A stretch of 64,000 nt of DNA from CAVWDU01 sp963753815 (GCA_963753815.1 CAVWDU010000007.1:372001-436000), one strand, 5' to 3'; shown: positions 21,904 through 31,355, numbered from the stretch's first letter. Numbers and translations are program-made. Notes: a model not told the origin generated them from the letters alone.

Positions 21904-23496
21904 ATGCTGAATGACAGGCTGAGCTGGCTGGTACTCGCCCTGCTGGTGGCAACCGTAGGCTATTTCCTGCACTGGGGACTGGCCTACACCGCCGACAGCA
22001 GCATGGCTATCTTCCTTCTCGCCACCGCCTTCGGTTTGTTCATGGCGTTCAACATCGGCGGTAATGACGTCGCCAACTCCTTCGGCACCAGCGTGGGCGC
22101 GGGCACACTCTCCATCAAGCAGGCACTCGCCGTGGCGGCGATTTTCGAGGTCAGCGGCGCCGTAATTGCCGGCGGCGAGGTCACCGACACCATCCGCAAG
22201 GGCATCGTCGATCTCAGTGTTATCACCGGCGAGCCGACCTTCGACGCCATCGATTTCGTCTACATCATGATGGCGGCGCTGTTCGCCGCGGCAGGCTGGC
22301 TGCTGATCGCGACGCGGCAGGGGTGGCCGGTATCCACGACTCACGCGATTATCGGTGGCATCGTGGGCGCGTCGGTAACGCTGGGCTTTTCATCGCTGGC
22401 CGGGGGCGATGCGCTGAGGCTCGTCGACTGGGGCAAAATCGGGATGATCGTAGTGTCCTGGATTGTTTCACCTGTGCTCGGCGGTCTGTTTGCCTACCTG
22501 CTGTTTTACAACATCAAGCGCTTCGTACTGCAGTACAACGAGGAGGCGGAACAGAAACTCGAGAAAATTCGCGCACTGCGGCATGAACACCGGGAGCGCC
22601 ACCGCAGTGCGATGGAGGCGATGAACGAGCTGCAGCAGCTGGCCTACACCCAGGCCATGGCCCGGGATGCCGCCCAGGCACACGCCCTGAACTATGAGAC
22701 CGGGAGCCCTGCCGCCAGCCCCGAAGCGTTCGAGTCTGAATACTACCGTGACCTCTACCAGATCGAGCAGCATCGGGAGAACATCCAGACTCACCGGGCA
22801 CTACAGACGCATGTGCCGTTCCTCGCCGCCATGGGCTCGGTCGTCATCACCGCAATGCTGCTGTTCAAGGGCCTGAAGAACGTTCCACTGGACCTGTCGC
22901 AGGTTCAGAACCTGCTGATTATCCTGATGGTGGCGGCCGGCGTCTGGATGACCGTGTTTATTTTGGCGCGGACCATGAAAGGCGACTCCCTGGATCGGTC
23001 CACGTTCCTGCTGTTCAGCTGGATGCAGGTGTTCACCGCCGCGGGATTCGCGTTCAGCCACGGCTCCAACGACATCGCCAACGCTATCGGCCCCTTCGCC
23101 GCGGTGGTCGACGTGCTGCACTCGGGGGCCATCAACCCGGAAGCGCCGGTGCCCACGATCGCGATGCTGTCTTTCGGCATCGCCATGGTGGCCGGCCTCT
23201 GGTTCATCGGCAAGGAGGTGATCACCACCGTCGGCACCCGGTTGACCAGGATACACCCCGCCTCGGGCTTCGCCGCCGAGCTCTCCGCCGCCGCCGTCGT
23301 GCTGGCCGCCTCGAGCATCGGCATCCCGGTATCCTCGACCCACGTGCTGGTCGGTGCCGTGCTGGGCATTGGCCTGGTAAACCGCTCAGCCGACTGGCAG
23401 TTGATGAAACCGATCGGGCTGGCCTGGTTGATAACCCTGCCCGCTGCCGCCACCCTGGCGGCGCTCACATTCCTGGTTCTTAGGAGCGCCTTCTAG
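21904..23496 (+). CDS. PiT-family inorganic phosphate transporter
   Basis: 530-residue inner-membrane symporter. The family signature appears twice: NIGGNDVANSFGTSVGAG with the GTSVGAG/ISVTHAIIGG-like repeat (WPVSTTHAIIGGIVGASVT) in the first half, and SHGSNDIANAIGPF with IPVSSTHVLVGAVLG in the second. These are the duplicated phosphate-binding repeats. A cytoplasmic loop of about 100 residues (KRFVLQYNEEAEQKLEKI onward) separates the halves and is partly coiled-coil. PiT carriers import metal-phosphate with protons or sodium. The Pho box upstream implies induction on phosphate starvation, unlike many constitutive PitA proteins. Confidence 0.95.
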   Translation: MLNDRLSWLVLALLVATVGYFLHWGLAYTADSSMAIFLLATAFGLFMAFNIGGNDVANSFGTSVGAGTLSIKQALAVAAIFEVSGAVIAGGEVTDTIRKGIVDLSVITGEPTFDAIDFVYIMMAALFAAAGWLLIATRQGWPVSTTHAIIGGIVGASVTLGFSSLAGGDALRLVDWGKIGMIVVSWIVSPVLGGLFAYLLFYNIKRFVLQYNEEAEQKLEKIRALRHEHRERHRSAMEAMNELQQLAYTQAMARDAAQAHALNYETGSPAASPEAFESEYYRDLYQIEQHRENIQTHRALQTHVPFLAAMGSVVITAMLLFKGLKNVPLDLSQVQNLLIILMVAAGVWMTVFILARTMKGDSLDRSTFLLFSWMQVFTAAGFAFSHGSNDIANAIGPFAAVVDVLHSGAINPEAPVPTIAMLSFGIAMVAGLWFIGKEVITTVGTRLTRIHPASGFAAELSAAAVVLAASSIGIPVSSTHVLVGAVLGIGLVNRSADWQLMKPIGLAWLITLPAAATLAALTFLVLRSAF

Positions 23497-23679
23497 CCCC
23501 ACCGTGGGCGCGATGGCTATCGCCTTACCATGCGGGCCAGGGGCGACTGTTCGACGAGACACCGCAGGCGCAGCCGCGGCGCGTGACTCGCGCTGTCCGT
23601 ACGCTTGCGGTACCCTCCCCGGCTCCCGATATTTCCATCGGCCAGCCGTGCCGTTTTTTTGCTTCACCAAGGAGTCACA

Positions 23680-24789
23680 GTGACCACCGCCGACAGTCTG
23701 TTTAAGCCCTTTTCACTCAAGTCGTTGTCATCGCGCAATCGCATCGTGATGGCACCGATGACCCGGAACCAGTCACCGGGCAATACTCCCGGTGACAAAA
23801 ACGTCGAGTACTACCGACGACGCGCCGCCGGCGGCGCGGGCCTTATCCTGACCGAGGGTACCTGTGTGAACCACGTCGGCGCTCACGGCTACCCGGACGT
23901 GCCCTCATTCTACGGTGTGGATGCCCTCGCCGGCTGGGGCAGGGTCGCCGAAGCCGTGCACGCGGAAGGCGGAGTCATTGCACCCCAGCTCTGGCATTGT
24001 GGCGGCATGCGCAAGAAGGGCGTCGATCCCGGGGGCGCCGCCGACGGCTACACCCCCTCGGGGATGAATGTTCCCGGCAAGGTCAAGCGCCACGTTATGA
24101 CGAGGCAGGATATCCACGACGTCGTCCGCGCGTTTGCCGAGGGCGCGCGGGATGCAAAGGCACTGGGATTTGATGCCGTGGAGATTCACGGTGCCCACGG
24201 TTACCTGCTCGACCAGTTTTTCTGGGAAGGGACCAACCGGCGTGATGACGAGTACGGCGGCTCCCTGGAAAATCGCGGCCGCTTCGTCAAGGAGATTGTC
24301 GAGGCCTGCCGCGCAGAGGTGGGGCCGGAATTCACGATCATCCTCCGCTGGTCCCAGTGGAAACAGCAGGACTATTCTGCCCGACTGGTCACCACGCCGG
24401 CCGAACTGGACGTCTTTCTCGCGCCGCTCGTCGATGCCGGGGTCGACCTGTTCCACTGCAGCCAGCGGCGGTTCTGGGAACCTGAGTTCGACGGCAGCGA
24501 CCTGAACCTGGCCGGCTGGGTCAAGAAGTTGAGCGGCAAGCCGACCATTACGGTGGGCAGCGTCAGTCTCGATGCTGATTTTATCCCCGAGCCGGGGGAG
24601 ACGACATTCCGGGAGGGCAGTCCCGCATCCATCGATCGCCTGACCGAGATGCTCGATCGCGGCGATTTCGACCTGGTCGCGGTCGGCCGGGCGATGATCG
24701 CCAACCCGGACTGGGCGGCCGTGGTTGCCAAGGGGGATGTCAACGCCCTGAAGGCGTTCAGGAAGGACATGTTGATGAGCCTGGAGTGA
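23680..24789 (+). CDS. Old Yellow Enzyme-family NADH:flavin oxidoreductase
   Basis: 369 residues from a GTG at 23680 with AAGGAG 6 bases upstream. An FMN-binding TIM barrel reducing activated C=C bonds. Recognisable parts are LSSRNRIVMAPMTRNQSPGN, GAGLILTEGTCV, PQLWHCGG (the HxGR/HC region binding FMN and substrate), FDAVEIHGAHGYLLDQFFW with the conserved His-Gly-Ala-His, NRRDDEYGGSLENR, and VGRAMIANPDW. It resembles the 2,4-dienoyl-CoA reductase/xenobiotic reductase branch. Monocistronic. Confidence 0.93.
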   Translation: MTTADSLFKPFSLKSLSSRNRIVMAPMTRNQSPGNTPGDKNVEYYRRRAAGGAGLILTEGTCVNHVGAHGYPDVPSFYGVDALAGWGRVAEAVHAEGGVIAPQLWHCGGMRKKGVDPGGAADGYTPSGMNVPGKVKRHVMTRQDIHDVVRAFAEGARDAKALGFDAVEIHGAHGYLLDQFFWEGTNRRDDEYGGSLENRGRFVKEIVEACRAEVGPEFTIILRWSQWKQQDYSARLVTTPAELDVFLAPLVDAGVDLFHCSQRRFWEPEFDGSDLNLAGWVKKLSGKPTITVGSVSLDADFIPEPGETTFREGSPASIDRLTEMLDRGDFDLVAVGRAMIANPDWAAVVAKGDVNALKAFRKDMLMSLE

Positions 24790-24827
24790 TCACGAGGCCG
24801 ACGGTATTGCGGCCTTATAACGGTCTG

Positions 24828-25079
24828 CTAATCGAGCGTCTTGCGGAAACGCAGGGTGGCGACGGTCAGCATGATCGCGGCGAGGTCCGCCAGGTCACGC
24901 TGCAGGGTGACGTCGAATACCAGGCAGCCGGGCCCGAGAATGATCGTAATCTGCACCAGGCCAACGAACACATAGGGCAGCAAAGTGCCAACCGGTGTGC
25001 GCATGAACTCAGCGCATCGCAGGGACGCCAGAGCCTCGTTATACGGTGAGTCAGCGACCCTTGCAATGGTCGGGGCCAC
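24828..25079 (-). pseudogene. Remnant of an ABC-2 type transporter permease
   Basis: An 83-codon frame whose start is arbitrary. Two pieces match ABC-2 export permeases: MRTPVGTLLPYVFVGLVQIT (the central membrane segment after the RTP motif) and the typical last residues TLRFRKTLD. The ~120 residues normally between them are missing, joined at LQRDLADLAAI. The expected upstream half and the ATPase gene are absent. This looks like an internally deleted relic next to the MAPEG gene. Confidence 0.5.
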
Positions 25080-25144
25080 GGGTACGCCGAGGCTGGGCTA
25101 TACTCCAGCGCTATCGACTCGAACAACACCTACGGAGTAAGCCT

Positions 25145-25534
25145 ATGCCGATCGAACTGACCGTGCTCGCACTGGCCGCGCTGCTCGGGATAGTCCAGCT
25201 GGTGCTCCTCGCCATCGCCGCCAACCTGCAGCTCAGCTCGAAATACCTCGCCGGCCCCCGCGACGAGGGACTGCCGCTTGAGGGCCGGGCGGCGAGACTT
25301 GAGCGGGCCTACAGGAACCACCTCGAGGGGCTGGCGTTTTTCACGGTGGCCGTCGTGGTCATCGTGCTCACCGGCAAGGATTCCGAGCTTACCCGGAACT
25401 GCGCGCTGGTCTACCTGGCCGCACGGGTTGTCTACCTGCCGGCCTACTTCTTTGGCTGGGCGCCCTGGCGCTCGGTGATCTGGGGGTTCGGTTTTCTCGC
25501 CACGGTGACAATGCTGGTTGCGGGATTGCGATGA
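25145..25534 (+). CDS. MAPEG family membrane protein
   Basis: 129 residues with four predicted membrane helices. The segment LSSKYLAGPRDEGLPLEGRA, then RAYRNHLEGLAFFTVAVVVI with the conserved RxxxNxxE, marks the MAPEG superfamily (glutathione-dependent membrane transferases and peroxidases). The start at 25145 follows GGAGTAAGCCT. Bacterial MAPEG members of this size are mostly uncharacterised, so activity on glutathione is only presumed. Confidence 0.88.
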   Translation: MPIELTVLALAALLGIVQLVLLAIAANLQLSSKYLAGPRDEGLPLEGRAARLERAYRNHLEGLAFFTVAVVVIVLTGKDSELTRNCALVYLAARVVYLPAYFFGWAPWRSVIWGFGFLATVTMLVAGLR

Positions 25535-25695
25535 CCCGCGGGGGCTCGACCGGTCGTATTCCGGCATATCCGGCTGAACCATTCGCCGGGTGTGCAGCGT
25601 ACCCTGTCACGCGGTCCGGCGACACACGCTCAGTCGTCACCGGCCTTGTTAGAGAATATGAACACCCACCACTTACTGCGACGGAGAATTAACGC

Positions 25696-27201
25696 ATGCT
25701 CCGATACCCAATTGGCCCGAGCGTGAACCCGCGCAAAACCTTCGGTAGAGGGCGAACGACCGCGTCCCTCGGCCTGCCGGGGGCGCGCCTCGTCGGGCTG
25801 CTGTTATGCCTCATGTTAGTCCTGCCAACGTTTTCCATAGCCCAGGAGGAGTTGGAAATCGGCGGCGAGGAAGAGCCCGATGCCTCGGTGATCGAAGCGG
25901 CCGTGGAGGCCGTGCTGGGTCGGGGCATGGAGGGCTTCAACCCCGAGCCCGATGAGGCCGTGACCCTGGCAGATCCGGAGATCGACCCGGAGGCCCTGCG
26001 GTTGATGCTGCTGCCGCTTCCCCTCGATGACCTTGCCAATGAACTGGAGGCCTGGCGGCAGCTGGTGGAAGCCCGCACCCGGGAACTGTCCCGGGCGCGG
26101 ATCGAACTGCAGGCGGTGAGCAAGCAGGAGACCGAGACCGAGGCGGCGGCAACGGAGACAGACTCCTCCCCCGCGGCGGCAGCGGCTGCGGACCAGGCCG
26201 ACGAGCTGAACGAATCCAAGCAGGGCCTGATCGATGAAACGGCTGCATTACGGGAGGCGCGGGTTCATGCCGTCGACCGGCTGCAGGTGGTGATCCACGC
26301 CTACCTGGAGAAAGGCGGCGACGACGACGTCGTTCAGGAGTACACGAACTATGCCAGGGTGGTCAGCGAAGCCGCTATCGATGTTTCCGACTCGGAGACG
26401 GCGGTGAAAACCATCAAGAGCTGGGCCGTCTCCAGCCAGGGCGGGATGCGCCTGCTGAAGAACGCGGTCCTGCTGGTCGCGGCGGTACTCGGCGCGATGC
26501 TGGCGGGCTGGATTGTCAGTAAGGCGACCGACCGGGCGCTGAAACGCAGTGGCATCACCAGCACCCTGATGCGCCGTTTCCTGAGAGAGTGGATCCGGCG
26601 GATCGCTATCGTGCTCGGCCTGCTCTGGGGGTTATCACTGATCGGGTTCAGCCTCGTCCCGCTGCTGGCTGCCCTGGGTGCCGCGGGTTTCATTCTCGCC
26701 TTCGCTTTCCAGGAAAGCCTCGGCAATTTCGCCAGCGGGCTGCTGATCGTCTTCCAGCGGCCGTTCGACGTCGGCGATGATGTGGAGATCGCGGGTGTGG
26801 AGGGCACCATCGAGCGGGTAAGCCTGTTCTGTACCTACCTATCGACGGACGAGAACAAGCAGGTCATCCTGCCCAACAACATGATCTGGGAGGACGTGAT
26901 CGTCAACGCCACGATTGCCGACACGCGCCGGCTGTCTGTGGAGTTCGTGGTCGATGCCGAACACGACGTGGAGGAGGTCGAGCGAATCCTGCTGAAAATC
27001 GCGCAGGACCACCCCGACGTGCTCGACGACCCGGCGCCGGATGTGCAGCTGGCCAGCATCGGCAGTGACGGCGCGCATTTTCTCTGCCGCCCCTGGGTGC
27101 CGACCGAGAAGCGGGACAGGGTGCGCTGGGACCTGGTCACCGCCGCCGGCAAACAACTCAAGCTGATACGCGGGGCGACCAAGGCGGCGATGAACGCCTG
27201 A
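25696..27201 (+). CDS. Large MscS-type mechanosensitive channel
   Basis: 501 residues: signal peptide or N-terminal anchor (to about residue 46, PTFSIAQEE), an acidic periplasmic coiled-coil stretch (residues 50-230, with an EETETEAAATETD-like region), three membrane helices (about 255-340), then the MscS pore and beta domain. The pore helix and following signature read LAFAFQESLGNFASGLLIVF, QRPFDVGDDVEIAGVEGTIE and VILPNNMIWEDVIVN. It releases solutes under membrane tension. Compared with E. coli MscS it has a long periplasmic extension, closer to YbdG/MscM-like variants. A second, short MscS is at 42.5 kb. Confidence 0.92.
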   Translation: MLRYPIGPSVNPRKTFGRGRTTASLGLPGARLVGLLLCLMLVLPTFSIAQEELEIGGEEEPDASVIEAAVEAVLGRGMEGFNPEPDEAVTLADPEIDPEALRLMLLPLPLDDLANELEAWRQLVEARTRELSRARIELQAVSKQETETEAAATETDSSPAAAAAADQADELNESKQGLIDETAALREARVHAVDRLQVVIHAYLEKGGDDDVVQEYTNYARVVSEAAIDVSDSETAVKTIKSWAVSSQGGMRLLKNAVLLVAAVLGAMLAGWIVSKATDRALKRSGITSTLMRRFLREWIRRIAIVLGLLWGLSLIGFSLVPLLAALGAAGFILAFAFQESLGNFASGLLIVFQRPFDVGDDVEIAGVEGTIERVSLFCTYLSTDENKQVILPNNMIWEDVIVNATIADTRRLSVEFVVDAEHDVEEVERILLKIAQDHPDVLDDPAPDVQLASIGSDGAHFLCRPWVPTEKRDRVRWDLVTAAGKQLKLIRGATKAAMNA

Positions 27202-27298
27202 TATCGACGGACGGCCAGCGCATCGAGCGGTGAAATCCAGGGGAGCTCCCGGCAGCCCGGCAACCCGGCAGCAAGCATCGGGGCAGGAGGTAAGCAGG

Positions 27299-27469
27299 CT
27301 ACTGCGACCCGTCATTGTCATCAGCCTGTTCGGATCTCAATGCTTCTTCTCTCAGCCTGATCCGGCGCCTGATAAGCTCGAGTTTTCGCTCGTGATCCTT
27401 CCTGTCTTCACGCCGACTGATGAGCCATAGAACTACCGCGACCGCCAGCCCGGCGAGCAGGCCTGCCAT
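27299..27469 (-). CDS. Small single-span membrane protein
   Basis: 56 residues, found by direct translation 14 bp downstream of the acyl-CoA dehydrogenase stop on the same strand. An N-terminal helix (MAGLLAGLAVAVVLWLISRR) is followed by a charged amphipathic segment (KDHERKLELIRRRIRLREEA), the pattern of small coiled-coil membrane proteins found widely and unstudied. Co-transcription with the dehydrogenase is likely. No function assigned. Confidence 0.55.
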   Translation of the reverse strand: MAGLLAGLAVAVVLWLISRREDRKDHERKLELIRRRIRLREEALRSEQADDNDGSQ

Positions 27470-27483
27470 CCGTCACGCCTGCC

Positions 27484-28641
27484 TCAGCCATCCAGCACGT
27501 CGCGCGCGATCAGCTCGCGCATGATCTCGGAACTGCCACCGTAAATTCGTTGCACACGGGCGTCAGCGTAGATGCGCGAAATGGGGTACTCCTTCATGTA
27601 GCCGTACCCGCCGAACAGTTGCAGGCAACCATCCACCACCCTGCCCTGGGCCTCGGTACTGGCGAGTTTTGCCATCGACGCGGTCGGCGCGTCCAGCTCA
27701 CCGGCGTTGTAGGCGGCGATGCACTCATTGATGAACGCACGGCTGAGACGGAACTCGGTCTGCATGTCCGCCATGCGAAAGCGCGTATTCTGCAGGTGCG
27801 CGAGCGGCGCGCCGAAGGCCTGGCGCTCGTTCACGTAATCCGCCGTCATCGCCAGCGCACCCTCCATCGCAGCCACGGCACCCACCGCCAATGCGAGGCG
27901 CTCCCGGGGTAGCTCTGTCATGAGCACGATGAACCCACGGTTCAGTTCGCCCAGCAAGGCGGAATGCGGTACCCGCACATCCTCATAAAACAGTTCCGAG
28001 GTATCCGCAGCATGCAGGCCCAGCTTTTCCAGGTTGCGGCCGCGGCTGAATCCCGGTGTGTTGGTATCTACCAGGAAGAGTGAGAGCCCGCGTGAGCCAG
28101 GCGCATCGGGGTCGGTGCGAGCGACGGTAATCACCACGTCGCAGTGCTGGCCGTTGGTGATAAACGTCTTGGAGCCGTTGATCACCCAGTCATCGCCATC
28201 CCGCCGCGCCGTGGTGCGCACACCCTGCAGGTCTGAACCGGCCCCGGGCTCGGTCATGGCGATCGCGCCCACACACTCCCCGCTCACCATTTTCGGCAGG
28301 TAGTGCTGCTTCTGGGCCTCACTGCCATGATTGAGAATATAGGGGGCAACGATATCGGAGTGCACGCTCATGTTGCCGCCCAGGGAACCGTACCCGGGCC
28401 CGATAAACGCCTCGCAGACGAGCATGCTCATGTCGAAGCTGGCGCCGGGGCCGCCGTAGGCCTCGGGGATATCGACGCATAAAAACCCCGCCTCCCCCAG
28501 CCTGCGCCAGATGTCGCGCGGCATGATCTCCTCCCGCTCCCACTGCTCGTAGTGCGGCGCCACCTCCGTGTCGATGAAGCGGGCGATCATGTCCCGCAGC
28601 ACCTGCTGTTCACCGGCGTCAATTTCGTTAATCGCGTTCAT
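27484..28641 (-). CDS. Acyl-CoA dehydrogenase
   Basis: 385 residues from the ATG at 28641; a longer frame upstream lacks family sequence. An FAD flavoenzyme forming trans-2-enoyl-CoA. The sequence follows the family closely: FLCVDIPEAYGGPGASFDMS, AMTEPGAGSDLQGVRT (FAD/substrate signature 1), DWVINGSKTFITNGQHCDVV, and the C-terminal QLFGGYGYMKEYPISRIYAD (signature 2), ending IYGGSSEIMRELIARDVL. In the C-terminal signature region the catalytic Glu is at the IYGGSSEIM site typical of short/branched-chain and long-chain members. It ends 14 bp before a small membrane-protein gene. Confidence 0.93.
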   Translation of the reverse strand: MNAINEIDAGEQQVLRDMIARFIDTEVAPHYEQWEREEIMPRDIWRRLGEAGFLCVDIPEAYGGPGASFDMSMLVCEAFIGPGYGSLGGNMSVHSDIVAPYILNHGSEAQKQHYLPKMVSGECVGAIAMTEPGAGSDLQGVRTTARRDGDDWVINGSKTFITNGQHCDVVITVARTDPDAPGSRGLSLFLVDTNTPGFSRGRNLEKLGLHAADTSELFYEDVRVPHSALLGELNRGFIVLMTELPRERLALAVGAVAAMEGALAMTADYVNERQAFGAPLAHLQNTRFRMADMQTEFRLSRAFINECIAAYNAGELDAPTASMAKLASTEAQGRVVDGCLQLFGGYGYMKEYPISRIYADARVQRIYGGSSEIMRELIARDVLDG

Positions 28642-28808
28642 GTCGGTTCCTCGCGGGATTGGCCCAGTCGCACTATTGTAGCGGCTTGATAGCAATGGTA
28701 CACGGGACGATTCGCAGGCCGCGTGGGGGGGATGCTCACTGGACGCAGCACCCTGAGCAAATTACACTTTTCACTTACAGCTCAAGTTGATGCCCAGGAC
28801 ACGATGCC

Positions 28809-29150
28809 ATGATCAATCGATCCACCCCAAGCCCCCTCCTGCCCGCCGCGGCGGTCGCACTGTTGCTCTCCACCGCCGCACTGGCACCCTTGGCAGCACA
28901 TGCCGACAGCCATGCCAGTGTAGCCGAGCCGCATGCCAGCGAGCACGAGCATCACCACGGCGAGGATGGTCACGCTGGTGAACACGAACACCACCACGGC
29001 AAGGATGGCCATACCAGCGACCACCAGCACCACCACGGCGATGACGGTCACGACAGTGAGCACACGCATCACCACGGCGACGACGGTCACGCCAACGAGC
29101 ACGACCACCACCACGGCGGTGAAGAGAGCGACCACCATCACGACAAGTAG
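28809..29150 (+). CDS. Histidine-rich exported protein with 13-residue repeats
   Basis: 113 residues: a signal peptide (cleavage near AAHADS), then a mature chain of about 80 residues in which over a third are histidine. It is built of a 13-residue unit repeated four and a half times, for example EHEHHHGEDGHAG, EHEHHHGKDGHTS, DHQHHHGDDGHDS, EHTHHHGDDGHAN (39-bp repeat in DNA). Such proteins bind Zn, Ni or Cu in the periplasm. It neighbours dsbB, a MauG-type protein, copper-dependent methanethiol oxidase and a Sco protein, so copper buffering is the attractive reading (inference). Confidence 0.85.
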   Translation: MINRSTPSPLLPAAAVALLLSTAALAPLAAHADSHASVAEPHASEHEHHHGEDGHAGEHEHHHGKDGHTSDHQHHHGDDGHDSEHTHHHGDDGHANEHDHHHGGEESDHHHDK

Positions 29151-29209
29151 GTTTCGGTCGCACACCGCGGGGTTCGCTTGGCCCACCAGGTGGACCTGCC
29201 AGGCGTCAG

Positions 29210-29719
29210 TCAGGTAGCGGGTTGGCGCAGGCGCAACAGCAACGACATCAGGGCGATCACCACGAGTCCGGCTGCGGCCGCCAGCAGGCTCTCGGCCATA
29301 CTGAGCCCCCAGGGCATCGCCGGCGAATAGGAACACAGGTTGCGCACTTCGAACACGGCCGGCAGCCAGGCGTCCAGCGCGAACCACGGCGGGAATCCGA
29401 GGTAGAACTCGCAGCTCGCATCGCCCATGCCGTTCTCGATCTTGTAGAGGAACCACGCCCGCTCCCCGAGGCCGATGGCGCACAGCAGCACCAACAGGTT
29501 ACCGAGCACACCGATCAGCCGGGTGTTCGGCAAACAGGCCATAACGAGGGCGACCAGCGTCATCGCGACGACCCAGATGCGGGTATGGATGCAGACCTGG
29601 CAGGGTTCGTCACCGATGCCGTACTGGTAATACAGCGCCACACCAAGCATGGCCATCCCCAACAGGGCGAGCCCGATCCAGTACCAGCGGGATGTCAGGG
29701 CAGCGGTTATCAATCGCAT
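29210..29719 (-). CDS. dsbB: Disulfide bond formation protein B
   Basis: 169-residue inner-membrane quinone reductase that re-oxidises DsbA. Four membrane helices are visible. The first periplasmic loop carries EPCQVC (Cys40/Cys43, the CxxC pair) and the second has Cys103 (DASCEFYLG) and Cys129 (RNLCSYSP), the pair exchanging with DsbA. It faces the His-rich gene convergently. No dsbA is adjacent. Its position in the periplasmic copper/redox block suggests that oxidative folding of the nearby exported proteins is a shared need, though a general housekeeping role is equally possible. Confidence 0.9.
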   Translation of the reverse strand: MRLITAALTSRWYWIGLALLGMAMLGVALYYQYGIGDEPCQVCIHTRIWVVAMTLVALVMACLPNTRLIGVLGNLLVLLCAIGLGERAWFLYKIENGMGDASCEFYLGFPPWFALDAWLPAVFEVRNLCSYSPAMPWGLSMAESLLAAAAGLVVIALMSLLLRLRQPAT

Positions 29720-30005
29720 CGGGTCGGTTCCGGGTCATAGCTGGAGTGGACAACACTGTGCGCGGTCGTGACACGACGACGCTTCGCACACGGCTGCAAT
29801 CGTTCGCGCGCCGGTGCTGGCGCATGTTACACCACTCGCCCCTGCAATGCGCGTTGTGGCTGTAGACGACAGGGTGCTCGCAGGATAGCGTTCGCTGTGG
29901 TGAGAGACATTTTCCCCGAACTGGGCCTGGATGGCGTGACATCCCGGCCTGCCATTGGCCAGGCACAAGTGACCGCCACGTCCTATTCGCTGCCGCCGAC
30001 AACAT

Positions 30006-31355
30006 TTACCTGCCATCGCCTGGTTGGCCCTCGCCCGCCGCGCCGCGCTGGCGGCGGGTATCGCCTATCGGCTGGCTGCGAGCGTCGTTCACCAGGCGAT
30101 CGATGTTGCCGCCGGTGAGGGAGCGCAGGAAAGCGACCAGGTCAGCGCGCTGCTCACGGGTCAATCCCAGGGGGCGTACCCGCGGATCCTGGCCCGGGTG
30201 TGGCGTCCCTCCCTGGTCGTACCAGTCGATCACCGCCTCCAGGCTGGGCAGCGAGCCATCGTGCATGTAGGGCGCGGTGACCGCCACGTTGCGCAGGCCC
30301 GGCACCCGGAACAACCAGCGGTCTGCACTGTTGCCGGTGGCCTCGTAGCGGCCCAGGTCATTGGCCGCCGGCAAGCTGAAAGACACACTCGGCACCACCT
30401 CCACGCCCGGCGCCAGGCGCACCGCGTGTCCGCCCCCGCCGATGCCCATACTGCGTGCGTAGCCGACCCCGGTATCGTAGAAGCGGTCATCGGTGAAATG
30501 AGCGTGCTCCGCCGCCACCGTGTGACAGCTGACGCAGCCCGCGGCCTGGAACAGCGTCCAGCCGCGTCGGGCCGCGGGAGACAGGGCATCGGCCTCACCT
30601 TCGAAGTACCAGCGATCAAACGGGCTGCCTCCCGCAACGAGGCCGCGCTGGTAGCTGGCGAGAGCCATTCCGACCGTCTCCGCCGTCAGCCCCTGGTCGA
30701 ATGCGGTTTCAAACAGGCCGCGGTAATCCCCGGCGCCGCGAATCGAGTCCAGCACGAAGCCGATCGACGGGTTGGCCATCTCGTTGCGCCTGAGCAGCGG
30801 CTGCCACACCTGGTTCTCCAGGCTGTGCTCGCGCCCGTCGTGGAACAGCACGGTTCTGTAGCCCACGTTGAGCAGGGTCGGCGCATTGCGTTTGACAAAG
30901 CGCCCCTCGACCCCGACCGGTGTCCGCAACTCGTACTGGGTGAAGCCCTGTTCCGGTACATGGCACATCGCGCAGGAGAGGGTGCGGTTGAACGACAGAC
31001 GGCGATCGAAAAACAGTTTGCGTCCCAGCGCGATACGCTCCGGGGTGGCGCGGTTGCGGGGCGGCTGCTCCATCAGCGGCAATCCCGCCGGCGGCGTCGC
31101 CAGGTTGCGCTCGAGCGCCGCGGAGGTGCCGTCGATCCCCTCCAGCGCCCTCGAATTCTCGTAGTTTTGCCCCAACCCGGGTGCCGCCAAAAGGCACAGT
31201 AGCCAGAGACCGCCGCAGGCACGGATTCTGCTGATGAGTGCGGCGCGAGGCCGGCGGGACAATTCGCCTGCAGCGACAAGCTCCCCGGGCCTGTCGGTTC
31301 CCCGGACTTCGAACGATCGCACGCCGAATCGCCCGCTGGCAGTACACACTGTCAT
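30006..31355 (-). CDS. MauG/cytochrome c peroxidase-type dihaem protein
   Basis: 449 residues from the ATG at 31355 (the frame is open to 31442). A hydrophobic export segment (GGLWLLCLLAAPGLG) lies unusually far in, near residue 55, so the real start may be an internal TTG. Two c-haem sites: CAMCH (RTLSCAMCHVPEQGFTQ) and CVSCH (AAGCVSCHTVAAEH), with the inter-haem region PSLEAVIDWYDQGG near the end. It is divergent from mtoX. In known methanethiol-oxidase loci a mauG gene accompanies mtoX and Sco and is thought to mature or oxidise the enzyme; the same arrangement is seen here. Confidence 0.88.
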   Translation of the reverse strand: MTVCTASGRFGVRSFEVRGTDRPGELVAAGELSRRPRAALISRIRACGGLWLLCLLAAPGLGQNYENSRALEGIDGTSAALERNLATPPAGLPLMEQPPRNRATPERIALGRKLFFDRRLSFNRTLSCAMCHVPEQGFTQYELRTPVGVEGRFVKRNAPTLLNVGYRTVLFHDGREHSLENQVWQPLLRRNEMANPSIGFVLDSIRGAGDYRGLFETAFDQGLTAETVGMALASYQRGLVAGGSPFDRWYFEGEADALSPAARRGWTLFQAAGCVSCHTVAAEHAHFTDDRFYDTGVGYARSMGIGGGGHAVRLAPGVEVVPSVSFSLPAANDLGRYEATGNSADRWLFRVPGLRNVAVTAPYMHDGSLPSLEAVIDWYDQGGTPHPGQDPRVRPLGLTREQRADLVAFLRSLTGGNIDRLVNDARSQPIGDTRRQRGAAGEGQPGDGR

